Assembly (NCBI RefSeq): GCF_018224925.1
Contig: NZ_JAGTUF010000027.1
Coordinates: 1-40,212, forward strand
Reading direction: 5' to 3'
From: Magnetospirillum sulfuroxidans
GTDB lineage: Bacteria; Pseudomonadota; Alphaproteobacteria; Rhodospirillales; Magnetospirillaceae
Length of the DNA: 40,212 nt
Shown here piece by piece: positions 15,235 to 24,346 of this stretch. Both the position numbers and the translations under genes were made by a program. The notes under the pieces are model-generated. The model was not told the origin of the DNA, ran no database searches, and saw nothing but the letters and a program-made list of their open reading frames with translations. How positions within the stretch are numbered: the stretch's first letter is position 1; each line of letters begins with the position of its first letter.

Positions 15235-17168
15235 TCCCCCGTAAGCAAGTGCCGCAAAGCCGGCGCGCTGGTAACCGGAGCCGAGCATACCGAATCACGG
15301 CATACGCTGGCCACCCCGTCATCACTCCAGCGGATGATCCGGTTGGCAATGCCGGTCTGGCGGACCGGTTGCAAGAGATCGACGTGACCACGGGGCAGGG
15401 TGATCAATACCGGCGCGGCGGCAAGATCAAAGCCGGTCAGCAGCGCCGACATATTGGCGAAATGCTCGTTGAACTGATCCATGAACACCGCCACCGTAGC
15501 CTGAGCCCGGTCGGCATAAGCCGGTTTGTCGGTGATCTGGGCCAGTATGGCCAAGACCTGAACCATGGTGCCGTTGGCCGAAGGAACAGCCGCATCGATC
15601 ACCGGCTTGGTGCGGACGATGACATCGGTGGCGGCGTGGCTCACGTGAAAATAGCCGCCAAGATTCTGGTCCCAATGATGACAATCGGCGGCAGCCACCC
15701 ATTTTTCCGCCTGGTCGAGATAGGCTGTGGCGCCGGTGGTCTGGTACAGCATCAGGGCGGCGCGGGCCATATGGGCAAGATCATCGATAAAGCCGACAGC
15801 GCCGGCCCGGCCCTGACACAGGCAATGGGCCAAGCGATCATCGGCCAAGGCCATCTTGCCGGTAATGACGGCAAAAGCCCGTTCGGCCATGGCCAACCAA
15901 TCGGGGCGGTCAAAGACGAAGCCGGCATTGGCAAGGGCGGCGATCATCATGCCGTTCCAATCGGCCAGCACCTTGTCATCGCGGCCGGGGCGGATGCGGG
16001 TATCGCGCTGGGCCAGCAACAGGGCGCGGCCCTGGGCCAATTGATCCTCGACCCCCTCGGGCTGCGGCCCCGAGCGGTTGAGGATGTTCACGCCCTCCCA
16101 ATTGCCTTGCAGGCTGACGTCATAGGCCTGGCCGAAAATCTTGGCCAGCTCGGCTCCCAACAGGGTGACGATGTCTTGGGCGTTCCAGGTATAGAACTTG
16201 CCTTCATGACCTTCTGAATCGGCATCGAGGGCAGCGGCGAAGGCACCGTCTTCGGCCAGCATTTCACGTGAAACCCAAGCGATGCATTCCTCGATGCGGG
16301 TTTTGAAAAGGCCGTTGCCGGTGTCTTGCCATACCAGGGTCAACAAATCGATCAGCTGGGCATTGTCATAGAGCATCTTTTCGAAATGCGGGGCCAGCCA
16401 GATGTCATCGGTGGAATAGCGCATGAAACCGCCGCCCAGATGGTCGGTGATGCCGCCCTGGCAAATGCGGTCCAAGGTCAGGGTGACGGCGCGATGCAAG
16501 GTTTGATCGCCAGTACGCAGGGCCGAGCGCCATAGATAGTCAAACAGGCCCGGCTGTGGGAATTTCGGCGCCCCCGACAGACCGCCTTGTTCCATGTCGA
16601 TGGCGGCCAGGATCGCCTTGGCGCCTTGATCCAACATGGCGGGTGACAGAATCGGCGCCTGACCGCGCTTGGGTTCGGCCAGGGCCAGCAACAAGGCTTC
16701 GACATTGTTGCGGACGCGGTCGCCATCGCTTTGCCACAAATCATGGATGGCTTGCAGGACCTCGGCGAAGCCGGGGCGGCCGTAACGGGCGGTGGGGGGA
16801 AAATAGGTTCCGCCCCAAAACGGCTTGCCGTCGGGGGTGCAGAACATGGTCAACGGCCAGCCGCCATGCTGGCCCATGTGACTGAGCGCCTGCTGATAGA
16901 TGGCGTCGAGATCGGGGCGTTCCTCGCGGTCGATTTTCACGTTGACGAACAATGTGTTCATCAAGGCCGCGATCTCGGCGTTTTCAAAGCTCTCATGCGC
17001 CATCACGTGGCACCAATGGCAGGCGGAATAGCCGATGGACAGCAATAGCGGCCGATTGCTGGCCTTGGCCTCGGCCAAGGCGGCTTCGCCCCACGGCCAC
17101 CAATGAACCGGGTTGTCCTGGTGTTGACGCAAATAGGGGCTGGTCTCACCGGCAAGGCGGTTGGTCAT
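15231..17168 (-). CDS. Thioredoxin-domain protein, YyaL/DUF255 family
   Basis: A 645-residue cytosolic protein of the YyaL / spermatogenesis-associated-20 family. The N-terminal thioredoxin-like domain opens [20 protein letters not shown] and has the CHWC motif at 50-53 ([14 protein letters not shown]). The rest is an alpha/alpha toroid resembling N-acylglucosamine 2-epimerase/glycosidase folds. Biochemical function is not established. ATG 17168 was chosen from the conserved opening; GGAAAG lies about ten bases upstream. Its coding sequence contains a parS-like site (16260-16275), so part of the gene may lie under ParB. It overlaps ogt by four bases. Confidence 0.88.
   Translation of the reverse strand: MTNRLAGETSPYLRQHQDNPVHWWPWGEAALAEAKASNRPLLLSIGYSACHWCHVMAHESFENAEIAALMNTLFVNVKIDREERPDLDAIYQQALSHMGQHGGWPLTMFCTPDGKPFWGGTYFPPTARYGRPGFAEVLQAIHDLWQSDGDRVRNNVEALLLALAEPKRGQAPILSPAMLDQGAKAILAAIDMEQGGLSGAPKFPQPGLFDYLWRSALRTGDQTLHRAVTLTLDRICQGGITDHLGGGFMRYSTDDIWLAPHFEKMLYDNAQLIDLLTLVWQDTGNGLFKTRIEECIAWVSREMLAEDGAFAAALDADSEGHEGKFYTWNAQDIVTLLGAELAKIFGQAYDVSLQGNWEGVNILNRSGPQPEGVEDQLAQGRALLLAQRDTRIRPGRDDKVLADWNGMMIAALANAGFVFDRPDWLAMAERAFAVITGKMALADDRLAHCLCQGRAGAVGFIDDLAHMARAALMLYQTTGATAYLDQAEKWVAAADCHHWDQNLGGYFHVSHAATDVIVRTKPVIDAAVPSANGTMVQVLAILAQITDKPAYADRAQATVAVFMDQFNEHFANMSALLTGFDLAAAPVLITLPRGHVDLLQPVRQTGIANRIIRWSDDGVASVCRDSVCSAPVTSAPALRHLLTGE
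16260..16275. promoter_or_regulatory. parS: parS-like site within the yyaL-type gene
   Basis: CATTTCACGTGAAACC matches TGTTTCACGTGAAACA at 13 of 16 positions and includes the 12-bp palindromic core TTTCACGTGAAA. It lies 2.9 kb left of the mnmG-start parS site. A weaker relative (12/16) is at 15637-15652. ParB binding here is plausible but needs demonstration. Confidence 0.5.
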
Positions 17169-17257
17169 GGTGTCGGCTTTCCGTGGTGATTGCGTGTGCG
17201 GGTTCAAACGCTTAGTTTGGGTTTCATGCAAGGTTTCACAAGGCCGGGGCCGCCGCT

Positions 17258-17506
17258 ATGAAAATTTCAGTCGATATTGATTGCACGCCGGAAGAGGCAC
17301 GCACCTTCCTGGGACTTCCCGACGTCAAGCCGATGCAGGAAGCGATGATGACCCAGATTCAGGAACGCATGACCACCTCCTTGATGGCGATGGAGCCCGA
17401 GGCCATGTTGAAGACGTGGCTGCCGGCAGGGGTCCAGGGCATGGAGCAATTGCAAAAGATGTTCTGGGCTCAGTTCGCCAGCGCCAGCCGTCGAACGGGA
17501 GAATAG
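17258..17506 (+). CDS. Small DUF6489-type protein
   Basis: An 82-residue protein beginning MKISVDIDCTPEEARTFLGLPDV, which I recognise as the DUF6489 family of alphaproteobacteria; function is unknown. It is mostly helical, Met- and Gln-rich, with no membrane segment. It heads the plus-strand unit leading to the [2Fe-2S] ferredoxin two bases later and then mnmE. The 89 bp between it and the divergent yyaL-type gene must carry its promoter, though no clear hexamers were identified. Confidence 0.82.
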   Translation: MKISVDIDCTPEEARTFLGLPDVKPMQEAMMTQIQERMTTSLMAMEPEAMLKTWLPAGVQGMEQLQKMFWAQFASASRRTGE

Positions 17507-17508
17507 GA

Positions 17509-17850
17509 ATGATCGTGTCGCCAGACCCCGAATTGTTTTATCGCATTCACGCCTTTATCTGCACCAATCGTCGCCCTGACGATCATCCGCGCGGTTCTTG
17601 CGCCGGTCGGGGGTCAGAGCCGTTGCGCGATTACCTTAAGGCCCAGGCCAAGAAAAAAGGCGTCGGCGGGGTTCGGGTCAATGCCGCCGGCTGTTTGGAT
17701 CGCTGTGAATTGGGGCCGGTGCTGGTGATCTATCCCGAGGGCATCTGGTACAGCTTCAGCAGCCAAGAAGACATCGACGAAATCATCGATACCCATTTGT
17801 TGGGCGGTGATCGGGTGGCGCGGCTGATGCTGAATCCCACGCAGAAATGA
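17509..17850 (+). CDS. Thioredoxin-like [2Fe-2S] ferredoxin
   Basis: A 113-residue protein with cysteines C18, C31, C62 and C66 in the pattern C-x12-C-x30-C-x3-C, the signature of thioredoxin-like [2Fe-2S] ferredoxins related to NuoE and the Aquifex/Azotobacter Shethna-type proteins. FYRIHAFICTN and NAAGCLDRCELGP are typical. It likely carries one [2Fe-2S] cluster and acts in cytosolic electron transfer with an unknown partner. ATG 17509 follows the DUF6489 stop by two bases. A GGGAG lies 12 bases upstream. mnmE begins 10 bases after its stop. Confidence 0.9.
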   Translation: MIVSPDPELFYRIHAFICTNRRPDDHPRGSCAGRGSEPLRDYLKAQAKKKGVGGVRVNAAGCLDRCELGPVLVIYPEGIWYSFSSQEDIDEIIDTHLLGGDRVARLMLNPTQK

Positions 17851-17860
17851 GCATCTTGGC

Positions 17861-19168
17861 ATGAGCCGGGCCAGCATCTTCGCCCTGGCCAGCGCCCCCG
17901 GTCGCGGGGGCGTTGCCGTTTTCAGGCTGTCCGGTCCCGATTGTGCGACGGCCCTGCGCGCCCTGACCGGCAAGCTGCCGCCGGCGCGGATGGCGACGCG
18001 GGTCCGGGTGCGCCATGGCGATGACGATATCGATGATGGCTTGGCCCTGTATTTTCCCGCCCCCCACAGCTTTACCGGCGAAGAGGTGGTCGAGCTGCAT
18101 CTGCATGGCGGCCGCGCCGTTGCCGCCGCCTTGTCCGAGGCTTTGCTCGATTTGGGTTTGCGGCCGGCAGAGGCGGGGGAATTCTCGCGTCGCGCCTTTC
18201 TCAACGGCAAGCTCGATCTGACCCGGGCCGAGGCGATCGCCGATCTGGTCGATGCCGAAACCGCCGCGCAGCGCCGCCAAGCCTTGCGCCAATTAGACGG
18301 CGGTCTGGCCGTCCTGGTCGAGGGCTGGCGGGAAAAGTTGGTGCGGGCCCTGGCCCTGATGGAAGCCCTGATCGACTTTTCCGACGAAGGCATTGGCGAC
18401 GATCTGGTGTTTGACGTGGTTGGCCAAGTCAACGCCCTGATCGCCGACATGGAGATGAAAAAGCGCGAAGGCCACCGGCGCGAGCGTTTGCGCGATGGTA
18501 TCCACATCGCCATCTTGGGGGCGCCTAATGCCGGCAAATCCAGCTTGATGAACCGGATCGCCGGACGCGAGGTCGCCATCGTTTCGGCCAAGGCCGGGAC
18601 CACTCGCGACGTCATCGAAACCCATCTTGATCTGCATGGCTGGCCAGTGGTGCTGGCCGATACCGCCGGCCTGCGTGAGGCGCATGAGGACATCGAGGCC
18701 GAGGGCATCGCCCGCGCCTTGGCCCGGGCCGAATCCGCCGATCTAAAGGTCTTGGTCTTTGATGCCGGTTTGCTGCCGGCGATGGACGGCGCCACCCATG
18801 CCATGATCGACGCCGATTCCATCATTGTCTTTAACAAGTGCGATGTGGCGAATCCTGTCGACTCTGGCGCGGGGATCATGCTATCCGCCCGTTCTGGCTT
18901 TGGCATCGATACCCTGCTGGCGCGATTGGAAGCCGAGGTGGCGTCACGCTTCGCCGTCACCGCCGAGCCGGCGTTGACGCGGGCGCGGCATCGGGCGGCG
19001 GTGGATGAATGTCTGGCGGCGCTGGCGGCGTTTGATCCGGCCAAGCCCATAGAGCTGGCGACCGAGGATTTGCGGTTGGCGGCGCTGGCGCTGGGGCGGA
19101 TCACCGGGCGGGTGGATGTGGAAGAACTGCTTGATGTGGTCTTTGCAGAATTTTGTATCGGCAAATAG
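17861..19168 (+). CDS. mnmE: tRNA modification GTPase MnmE (TrmE)
   Basis: A 435-residue GTPase that with MnmG installs the 5-(carboxymethyl)aminomethyl group on wobble U34 of certain tRNAs. The N-terminal tetrahydrofolate-binding domain opens IFALASAPGRGGVAVFRLSG, the central helical domain is interrupted by the G domain with G1 GAPNAGKS (220-227), G3 DTAG (267-270) and G4 NKCD. The C-terminus ends FCIGK, containing the conserved catalytic Cys of the CxGK motif. Length is typical. The mnmG GTG start follows immediately after its TAG stop. Confidence 0.96.
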   Translation: MSRASIFALASAPGRGGVAVFRLSGPDCATALRALTGKLPPARMATRVRVRHGDDDIDDGLALYFPAPHSFTGEEVVELHLHGGRAVAAALSEALLDLGLRPAEAGEFSRRAFLNGKLDLTRAEAIADLVDAETAAQRRQALRQLDGGLAVLVEGWREKLVRALALMEALIDFSDEGIGDDLVFDVVGQVNALIADMEMKKREGHRRERLRDGIHIAILGAPNAGKSSLMNRIAGREVAIVSAKAGTTRDVIETHLDLHGWPVVLADTAGLREAHEDIEAEGIARALARAESADLKVLVFDAGLLPAMDGATHAMIDADSIIVFNKCDVANPVDSGAGIMLSARSGFGIDTLLARLEAEVASRFAVTAEPALTRARHRAAVDECLAALAAFDPAKPIELATEDLRLAALALGRITGRVDVEELLDVVFAEFCIGK

Positions 19169-21046
19169 GTGTTTCACGTGAAACCCCAGGAAAAAATAAG
19201 CTGTGATGTTCTGGTCATCGGCGGCGGTCATGCCGGCGCCGAGGCGGCGGCGGCCAGTGCGCGCTTTGGCGCTCGCACCATTTTAGCCACCCAGCGGTTG
19301 GAGACCATCGGCGAGATGAGCTGCAACCCGGCCATCGGTGGCTTGGCCAAGGGTCAGCTGGTGCGCGAGATAGACGCCCTTGACGGGGTGATGGGCCAGG
19401 CCATTGATCGTGGCGGCATCCAGTTTCGCATCCTTAATCGCAGCAAGGGACCGGCGGTGCAGGGGCCACGGGCCCAGGCCGATCGCAAGCTCTATCGCCA
19501 GGCGGTGCAGAGCTTGCTGGCCGAACAGGCCAACCTGACCTTGTTGCAGGGCTCGGTCGAGGATCTGCGCTATGAACAGGGGCGGGTAACCGGCGCCGTG
19601 TTGGCCGATGGCCGCCTGATCGAGTGTGCGGCGGTGGTGGTCACCACCGGGACCTTCTTACGCGGGCTGATCCATTGTGGTGAACAGACCTGGCCCGCCG
19701 GTCGCTTTGGTGACGCGCCGTCCAATGGCTTGTCGGCGGCTTTGGCCCGGGCCGGTTTGCCGCTTGATCGCTTGAAGACCGGAACCCCGGCGCGCCTTGA
19801 CGGGCGCAGCATCGATTGGGCCAGTCTGGACATGCAGGCCGGCGATGATCCGCCGGTGCCGTTTTCCTATCTGACCACGGCGATCACCACGCCGCAGATC
19901 GCTTGTGGCATCACCCATACCAGCGAACGGACCCATGCCATCATCCGCGCCAATCTGGCGCGGGCGCCCATGTATTCCGGCCAGATCCAAAGCGTTGGAC
20001 CGCGCTATTGTCCGTCGATCGAGGACAAGGTGGTGCGCTTCGCTGAAAAGCAGAGCCACCAGATTTTTCTCGAACCCGAGGGTCTGGACGACGACACGGT
20101 TTATCCCAACGGCATTTCCACCTCGCTGCCGGCTGACGTGCAAGAGGCGATGATCCATACCATCCCCGGTCTGGAACACGTCACCATCCTTCGCCCCGGC
20201 TATGCCATTGAGTACGATTTCGTCGATCCCCGGCAGCTCAAGCGGTCGCTGGAAACCAGAGTGATGGGCGGATTGTTCCTGGCCGGTCAGATCAACGGCA
20301 CCACCGGTTACGAGGAAGCCGGCGCCCAGGGTCTGCTGGCCGGTCTCAACGCCGCCCGCTGGGTTGGGGGTTCCGAGCCGTTCATCCTTGATCGCGCCGA
20401 TGGCTATATGGGGGTGATGGTCGATGATCTGGTGTCGCTGGGCACGCGTGAACCCTATCGGATGTTCACCTCACGGGCTGAGTACCGTCTGATCCTGCGC
20501 GCCGACAATGCTGATCTGCGGCTTACCGCCAAGGGCATGGCGGCCGGCTGTGTCGGCAGTGTCCGTGCCGCCGCCTTTACCGCCAAGGCGGAAGCGTTGC
20601 AGCAGGGCAGGGCGCTGCTGGCGTCATTGCGGGCCTCGCCCAATGTGCTGAAGAAAGCCGGGCTTGAAGTCAATCAAGATGGGGTGGTGCGTTCGGCCTG
20701 GGACTTGCTGGCTTATCCCAACATGGACTTGACCCGCTTGACGGCAATCTGGCCGGACTTGATTTCGCTGAGTGGGGCGGTGGCCGAGCAATTGGAAATC
20801 GACGGCAAGTATCAGGGCTATCTGGCGCGACAGCAGGCCGATATCCATGCCTATCGGCGGGAAGAGGATTTGGCCTTGCCGGCAGAAGTCGATTACGATG
20901 CCATCGGTTCGTTGTCGGCCGAGGTGCGGCAAAAGCTGAAAGCGGCGCGGCCCGAGACCTTGGCGGCGGCGGCCCGCATCTCCGGGGTGACCCCGGCGGC
21001 GATTACCGCGCTGTTGGCTCATGTCAAACGGCGCAATGTCGCCTAA
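19169..21046 (+). CDS. mnmG: tRNA uridine 5-carboxymethylaminomethyl modification enzyme MnmG (GidA)
   Basis: A 625-residue FAD-dependent partner of MnmE. The dinucleotide-binding motif is GGGHAG (18-23). [10 protein letters not shown] and [13 protein letters not shown] contain the two conserved redox cysteines. [18 protein letters not shown] block near residue 370 is typical. The start is GTG 19169 directly after the mnmE stop, or the next in-frame GTG at 19178. The first codons (FHVK) are formed by a parS site at 19170-19185, as in other alphaproteobacterial gidA genes. Confidence 0.95.
   Translation: MFHVKPQEKISCDVLVIGGGHAGAEAAAASARFGARTILATQRLETIGEMSCNPAIGGLAKGQLVREIDALDGVMGQAIDRGGIQFRILNRSKGPAVQGPRAQADRKLYRQAVQSLLAEQANLTLLQGSVEDLRYEQGRVTGAVLADGRLIECAAVVVTTGTFLRGLIHCGEQTWPAGRFGDAPSNGLSAALARAGLPLDRLKTGTPARLDGRSIDWASLDMQAGDDPPVPFSYLTTAITTPQIACGITHTSERTHAIIRANLARAPMYSGQIQSVGPRYCPSIEDKVVRFAEKQSHQIFLEPEGLDDDTVYPNGISTSLPADVQEAMIHTIPGLEHVTILRPGYAIEYDFVDPRQLKRSLETRVMGGLFLAGQINGTTGYEEAGAQGLLAGLNAARWVGGSEPFILDRADGYMGVMVDDLVSLGTREPYRMFTSRAEYRLILRADNADLRLTAKGMAAGCVGSVRAAAFTAKAEALQQGRALLASLRASPNVLKKAGLEVNQDGVVRSAWDLLAYPNMDLTRLTAIWPDLISLSGAVAEQLEIDGKYQGYLARQQADIHAYRREEDLALPAEVDYDAIGSLSAEVRQKLKAARPETLAAAARISGVTPAAITALLAHVKRRNVA
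19170..19185. promoter_or_regulatory. parS: parS centromere site on the mnmG start codons
   Basis: TGTTTCACGTGAAACC matches the palindromic parS consensus TGTTTCACGTGAAACA at 15 of 16 positions. It overlaps the mnmG GTG start and encodes the FHVK residues. ParB would nucleate here, 2 to 4 kb from its own gene and about 9 kb from the predicted origin. Confidence 0.88.
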
Positions 21047-21053
21047 CCCATAT

Positions 21054-21689
21054 ATGGTGTTTCACGTGAAACAAGACCACAAGAATGACGGCCCGGAAAT
21101 TTTGGCCTTCCTGGCTTTGCCCGAGCAATCCATCGCCAAGCTGGTGCTGTATGCCGCGCTGTTGGAGAAGTGGCAAAAACGCATCAATCTGGTTGGCTCC
21201 GATACCATCCCCAGCCTGTGGCGCCGGCATTTCCTCGATTCGGCCCAGCTTTTCCCGCTTCTTCCCCAAAATACCCACAGACTTATCGACATGGGCAGCG
21301 GCGCCGGTTTCCCCGGTTTGGTCTTGGCCATCTTGGGGGTGGACGACGTGCATCTGGTCGAATCGGATACGCGCAAATGTGCTTTCTTGCGCGAAGTCGC
21401 CCGCGTCACCGAAACCAAGGTGACGATTCATAATGACCGCATCGAAAAAGTTCCGCCGCTAAAAGCCAGTGTGGTGACGGCGCGGGCCTTGGCATCGCTC
21501 AGTAAATTGCTGATTTGGGCCGAACCGCACCTGTTGCCCGGCGGCCACTGCCTGTTTCTAAAAGGCCAGGCGGCGGAAGACGAATTGACCGAAGCGGCCA
21601 AAGAATGGAATATCGCAGCGCAACGGGTGCCGTCGCTGTCGGACCCATCCGGCTCAATCCTTCACCTGCAAGAGGTTCGCCGTGGCTGA
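21054..21689 (+). CDS. rsmG: 16S rRNA (guanine-N7) methyltransferase RsmG (GidB)
   Basis: A 211-residue SAM-dependent methyltransferase modifying G527 (E. coli numbering) of 16S rRNA. The SAM loop is IDMGSGAGFPGLVLAI, preceded by LLEKWQKRINLVG and RRHFLDSAQL, both family signatures. ATG 21054 gives MVFHVKQ; an earlier ATG (21036, inside mnmG) would add six residues, and neither has a strong ribosome site, so coupling to mnmG translation is likely. A perfect parS lies on the first codons. The stop overlaps the parA GTG by eight bases. Confidence 0.93.
   Translation: MVFHVKQDHKNDGPEILAFLALPEQSIAKLVLYAALLEKWQKRINLVGSDTIPSLWRRHFLDSAQLFPLLPQNTHRLIDMGSGAGFPGLVLAILGVDDVHLVESDTRKCAFLREVARVTETKVTIHNDRIEKVPPLKASVVTARALASLSKLLIWAEPHLLPGGHCLFLKGQAAEDELTEAAKEWNIAAQRVPSLSDPSGSILHLQEVRRG
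21058..21073. promoter_or_regulatory. parS: parS centromere site on the rsmG start codons
   Basis: TGTTTCACGTGAAACA is a perfect 16-bp palindrome identical to the parS sequence known from Bacillus-type and Caulobacter chromosomes. It starts four bases downstream of the first base of the rsmG ATG, encoding the FHVKQ residues. It is the strongest parS in the window and the best candidate for the main ParB loading site. Confidence 0.95.
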
Positions 21690-22485
21690 GTTTGGCAAAA
21701 AGCCTACCCGTATCATTGCCATCGCCAATCAAAAGGGCGGGGTGGGCAAGACCACCACCGCCATTAATCTGGCCACCGCCATGGCCGCGACCAAGAAGAC
21801 GGTGCTGTTGATCGACCTGGACCCCCAGGGCAATGCCAGCACCGGTTTGGGCATTCCCCGCGATGCCCGCGACGTCAATTCCTATCATGTGCTGATCGGC
21901 GAGGCCGGCTTGGCCGAAACCACCCACGACACCGAAATCCCCGGCCTGAAAGTGGTGCCGTCGGGCGTCGATCTGTCCGGGGCCGAGATCGAATTGGTCG
22001 ACATGGAACGGCGCGAGGTTCGGTTGGCCGAAGCGCTGAAGCCGGCGCTGGGCGCCTATGATTATGTTCTGATCGATTGCCCGCCATCGCTCAATCTGCT
22101 GACGCTGAACGCCCTGGTGGCGGCGCATTCGGTGATGGTGCCGCTGCAATGCGAATTCTTCGCCCTGGAAGGCATCAGCCATCTGGTCAAGACCATCGAA
22201 GCGATCCGCAAGGGCTTTAACCCGACGCTGGAATTGCAAGGCATCGTCCTGACCATGTTTGACAAGCGCAATAATCTGACCGAACAGGTCGCCGCCGATG
22301 TGCGCGAATTCTTCGGTGAAAAGGTCTACAAGACGGTCATTCCGCGCAATGTCCGCATTTCCGAGGCGCCGTCCTATGGCAAGCCGGTGCTGATCTATGA
22401 TCACAAATGTGCCGGTTCCGAAGCCTATATCCATCTGGCGGCGGAAGTGCTCAAGCGCGAATTGGCCTCTGGCAAGGGAGTTTAA
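21682..22485 (+). CDS. parA: Chromosome partitioning ATPase ParA
   Basis: A 267-residue ParA/Soj ATPase that segregates origin regions with ParB. The deviant Walker A is KGGVGKTT (18-25, with signature Lys at 18), Walker A' is DLDPQGNAS, and Walker B lies in YVLIDCPPS. There is no N-terminal HTH domain, as expected for chromosomal (type Ib-like) ParA. The start is GTG 21682, overlapping the rsmG stop by eight bases. parB follows five bases after its stop. Confidence 0.96.
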   Translation: MAEFGKKPTRIIAIANQKGGVGKTTTAINLATAMAATKKTVLLIDLDPQGNASTGLGIPRDARDVNSYHVLIGEAGLAETTHDTEIPGLKVVPSGVDLSGAEIELVDMERREVRLAEALKPALGAYDYVLIDCPPSLNLLTLNALVAAHSVMVPLQCEFFALEGISHLVKTIEAIRKGFNPTLELQGIVLTMFDKRNNLTEQVAADVREFFGEKVYKTVIPRNVRISEAPSYGKPVLIYDHKCAGSEAYIHLAAEVLKRELASGKGV

Positions 22486-22490
22486 GAACG

Positions 22491-23405
22491 GTGGCGGAAG
22501 AGAAGCGTCGTAAGTTGGGTCGGGGCCTGTCGGCCCTGTTGGGCGATTCAGGCGTTGCCGCGGCGACCGCCGTGGCCGAGGGGGCGGCCGCCTTGGCCGA
22601 CGATTCGGTCCCGGCTCCCTTGGGTTTGCGCAATCTGCCGGTATCCCAGCTTAAGCCGGGCAAGTTCCAGCCACGCCGGCAATTCGACGAAGCCGCCATT
22701 GCCGATCTGGTCGAATCGGTGCGGACCAAGGGGGTGTTGCAGCCCATCTTGGTGCGGCCGTTCGAGGGCATGTACGAGATTATCGCCGGTGAACGGCGGT
22801 GGCGGGCGGCGCAGCGGGCGCAGTTGCACGAAGTTCCGGTCATTATCCGCGATCTCAGCGACAAGGAAGCGCTGGAAGTCGCCTTGGTCGAAAACCTGCA
22901 ACGCCAGGATTTGACCGCCTTGGAAGAAGCCGAGGGTTATCGCCGTCTGGTCGAGGAATTCAGCCACACCCAGGAAGAACTGGCCAAGGCGGTGGGCAAG
23001 TCGCGCAGCCATGTTGCCAACATGATGCGCCTGTTGGCCTTGCCGGGGCCGGTCAAGGATCTGCTGGACCAGGGCAAGCTGTCGGCGGGCCATGCCCGTG
23101 CCTTGCTGACCTCTGAGGATCCGGTCGGTCTGGCTCATCAGGTGGTGGACAAGCAATTGAATGTCCGTCAGACCGAAAAGTTGGCTGGTGGCGAGGTTGC
23201 GGCTAAGCCGGCCAAGGCCAAAACCCAGGGCAAGCTGTTCGACAAGGATGCCGATACCGCCGCCCTGGAACGGGATTTGACCGAGCAATTGGGCTGTCGG
23301 GTGAGCCTGACCAGCAGCGGCAAGGGTGGTGAGCTGACCATCCATTATGGCAATCTGGAACAGTTGGACGACATCTTGTCGCGGCTGTCGCGTTCCGGGG
23401 TTTAA
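22491..23405 (+). CDS. parB: Chromosome partitioning protein ParB (CTPase)
   Basis: A 304-residue ParB that binds parS and clamps onto DNA in a CTP-dependent way. The N-terminal ParA-stimulating peptide KRRKLGRGLSALLG is at 6-18. The CTP-binding motifs are GERRWRA (100-106) and ENLQRQDL (134-141). The helix-turn-helix that reads parS covers about 160-182 (TQEELAKAVGKSRSHVANMM), and a C-terminal dimerisation domain ends the protein. GTG 22491 was chosen from the conserved N-terminus; GGGAG lies upstream, inside the end of parA. Two clear parS sites lie 1.4 and 3.3 kb upstream. Confidence 0.96.
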   Translation: MAEEKRRKLGRGLSALLGDSGVAAATAVAEGAAALADDSVPAPLGLRNLPVSQLKPGKFQPRRQFDEAAIADLVESVRTKGVLQPILVRPFEGMYEIIAGERRWRAAQRAQLHEVPVIIRDLSDKEALEVALVENLQRQDLTALEEAEGYRRLVEEFSHTQEELAKAVGKSRSHVANMMRLLALPGPVKDLLDQGKLSAGHARALLTSEDPVGLAHQVVDKQLNVRQTEKLAGGEVAAKPAKAKTQGKLFDKDADTAALERDLTEQLGCRVSLTSSGKGGELTIHYGNLEQLDDILSRLSRSGV

Positions 23406-23484
23406 GGCTTGGTCCTTGGCCTCGACTTTTGGGCCTAAGCTGTTGAATATTATGCGGTGACAGAAGTCATGCAGGGGGGTGGGG

Positions 23485-23841
23485 ATGAGCGACGCAGTTG
23501 AAGCCGGTGGCCTGGAAATGCTGCTTGACCGCTTGCCGGTCGAAGTGGTGGCCAGCTTTACCCCGGAGCAGCGGGCGGCGTTGTGGAATGCGGTCAAGCC
23601 GACCAGTTGGCGGCGTCACCCGATCCATATCCGTCTGTCCTTTCCCTTTATCGGCGGCAATTTCTTTCTGACCGTGGTCGGCGGGATGGAAAAGCGTTCG
23701 GGCGAACGGCGAGCCCGGGAACGGCGCATGTTTCCCTTGCGCACCATGGGTAATATCTTGTTTCTTCTCGGCCTTGGCGGCGCCTTCTATGCCGTTGCCA
23801 TCATCGGTATCTTCGTATTTTCCAACCTGATCGAATTCTGA
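23485..23841 (+). CDS. Small C-terminally anchored membrane protein of unknown function
   Basis: A 118-residue protein. The first 60 residues are soluble (EMLLDRLPVEVVASFTPEQRAALWNAV), then a basic Arg-rich stretch (KRSGERRARERRM, about residues 75-87) precedes a hydrophobic segment at about 92-116 ending at the C-terminus. That suggests a tail-anchored protein with its bulk in the cytoplasm. ATG 23485 has a G-run ribosome site (GGGGGGTGGGG); GTG 23479 would add two residues. No family is recognised. It starts 80 bases after parB and may be the last gene of the par transcript or begin its own. Confidence 0.75.
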   Translation: MSDAVEAGGLEMLLDRLPVEVVASFTPEQRAALWNAVKPTSWRRHPIHIRLSFPFIGGNFFLTVVGGMEKRSGERRARERRMFPLRTMGNILFLLGLGGAFYAVAIIGIFVFSNLIEF

Positions 23842-23862
23842 AATTCCGGAAAGGCGTTTTAC

Positions 23863-24339
23863 ATGACTTCTTGCCCCTGCGGCTCGGGCCAAAGCTTGGA
23901 ACTTTGTTGCGCTCCTTTGCTGGCCGGCGGCGTCGCCGCCTCGCCCGAAGCGTTGATGCGCTCGCGCTATACCGCCTTTACCCAGGCCAATGCCGTCTAT
24001 CTGGAAGACACCTTGGCGCCCGAGGCCAAGGAAGATTATGACCGGGCCGAAACCGAAAAGTGGATCAAGGAAGCCAAGTGGCACGGCCTGGAAGTCCGGA
24101 GCACGACCGAGGATGGCGACCAGGGTAGCGTTGAATTCGTCGCCCGTTATTCGCTGCGCGGCAAGCCCTTTGCCCATCACGAGCAGGGTTCGTTCCGCAA
24201 GCTGGAGGGCCGTTGGCTGTATGTTGACGGGGTGATGAACCCGCGCCCGCAACAGCGCGTGGTCGACAACAAGGTCGGCCGCAACGATCCGTGCCCCTGT
24301 GGTTCGGGGCAAAAATACAAGAAGTGCTGCGGCGCCTGA
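23863..24339 (+). CDS. YchJ-family protein with two SEC-C zinc motifs
   Basis: A 158-residue UPF0225/YchJ protein. It has a zinc-binding SEC-C motif at both ends: [13 protein letters not shown] at residues 4-16 and [14 protein letters not shown] close to the C-terminus. Between them is an NTF2-like core (about 25-130) beginning [14 protein letters not shown], the family hallmark. The function of YchJ proteins is unsettled; SEC-C motifs elsewhere bind SecB or ribosomal targets. ATG 23863 follows the preceding stop by 21 bases. The GT2 gene begins seven bases after its stop. Confidence 0.9.
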   Translation: MTSCPCGSGQSLELCCAPLLAGGVAASPEALMRSRYTAFTQANAVYLEDTLAPEAKEDYDRAETEKWIKEAKWHGLEVRSTTEDGDQGSVEFVARYSLRGKPFAHHEQGSFRKLEGRWLYVDGVMNPRPQQRVVDNKVGRNDPCPCGSGQKYKKCCGA

Positions 24340-24346
24340 GCCCGCC

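Noticed and set aside
16999-17014. Another CACGTG-centred sequence in the yyaL-type gene
   Set aside because: Only 9 of 16 positions agree with parS, so it is better explained by coding sequence.
17614-19164. Minus-strand Ser/Arg-rich ORF opposite mnmE
   Set aside because: mnmE carries all GTPase motifs; the opposite frame is compositionally biased with no plausible start or neighbours.
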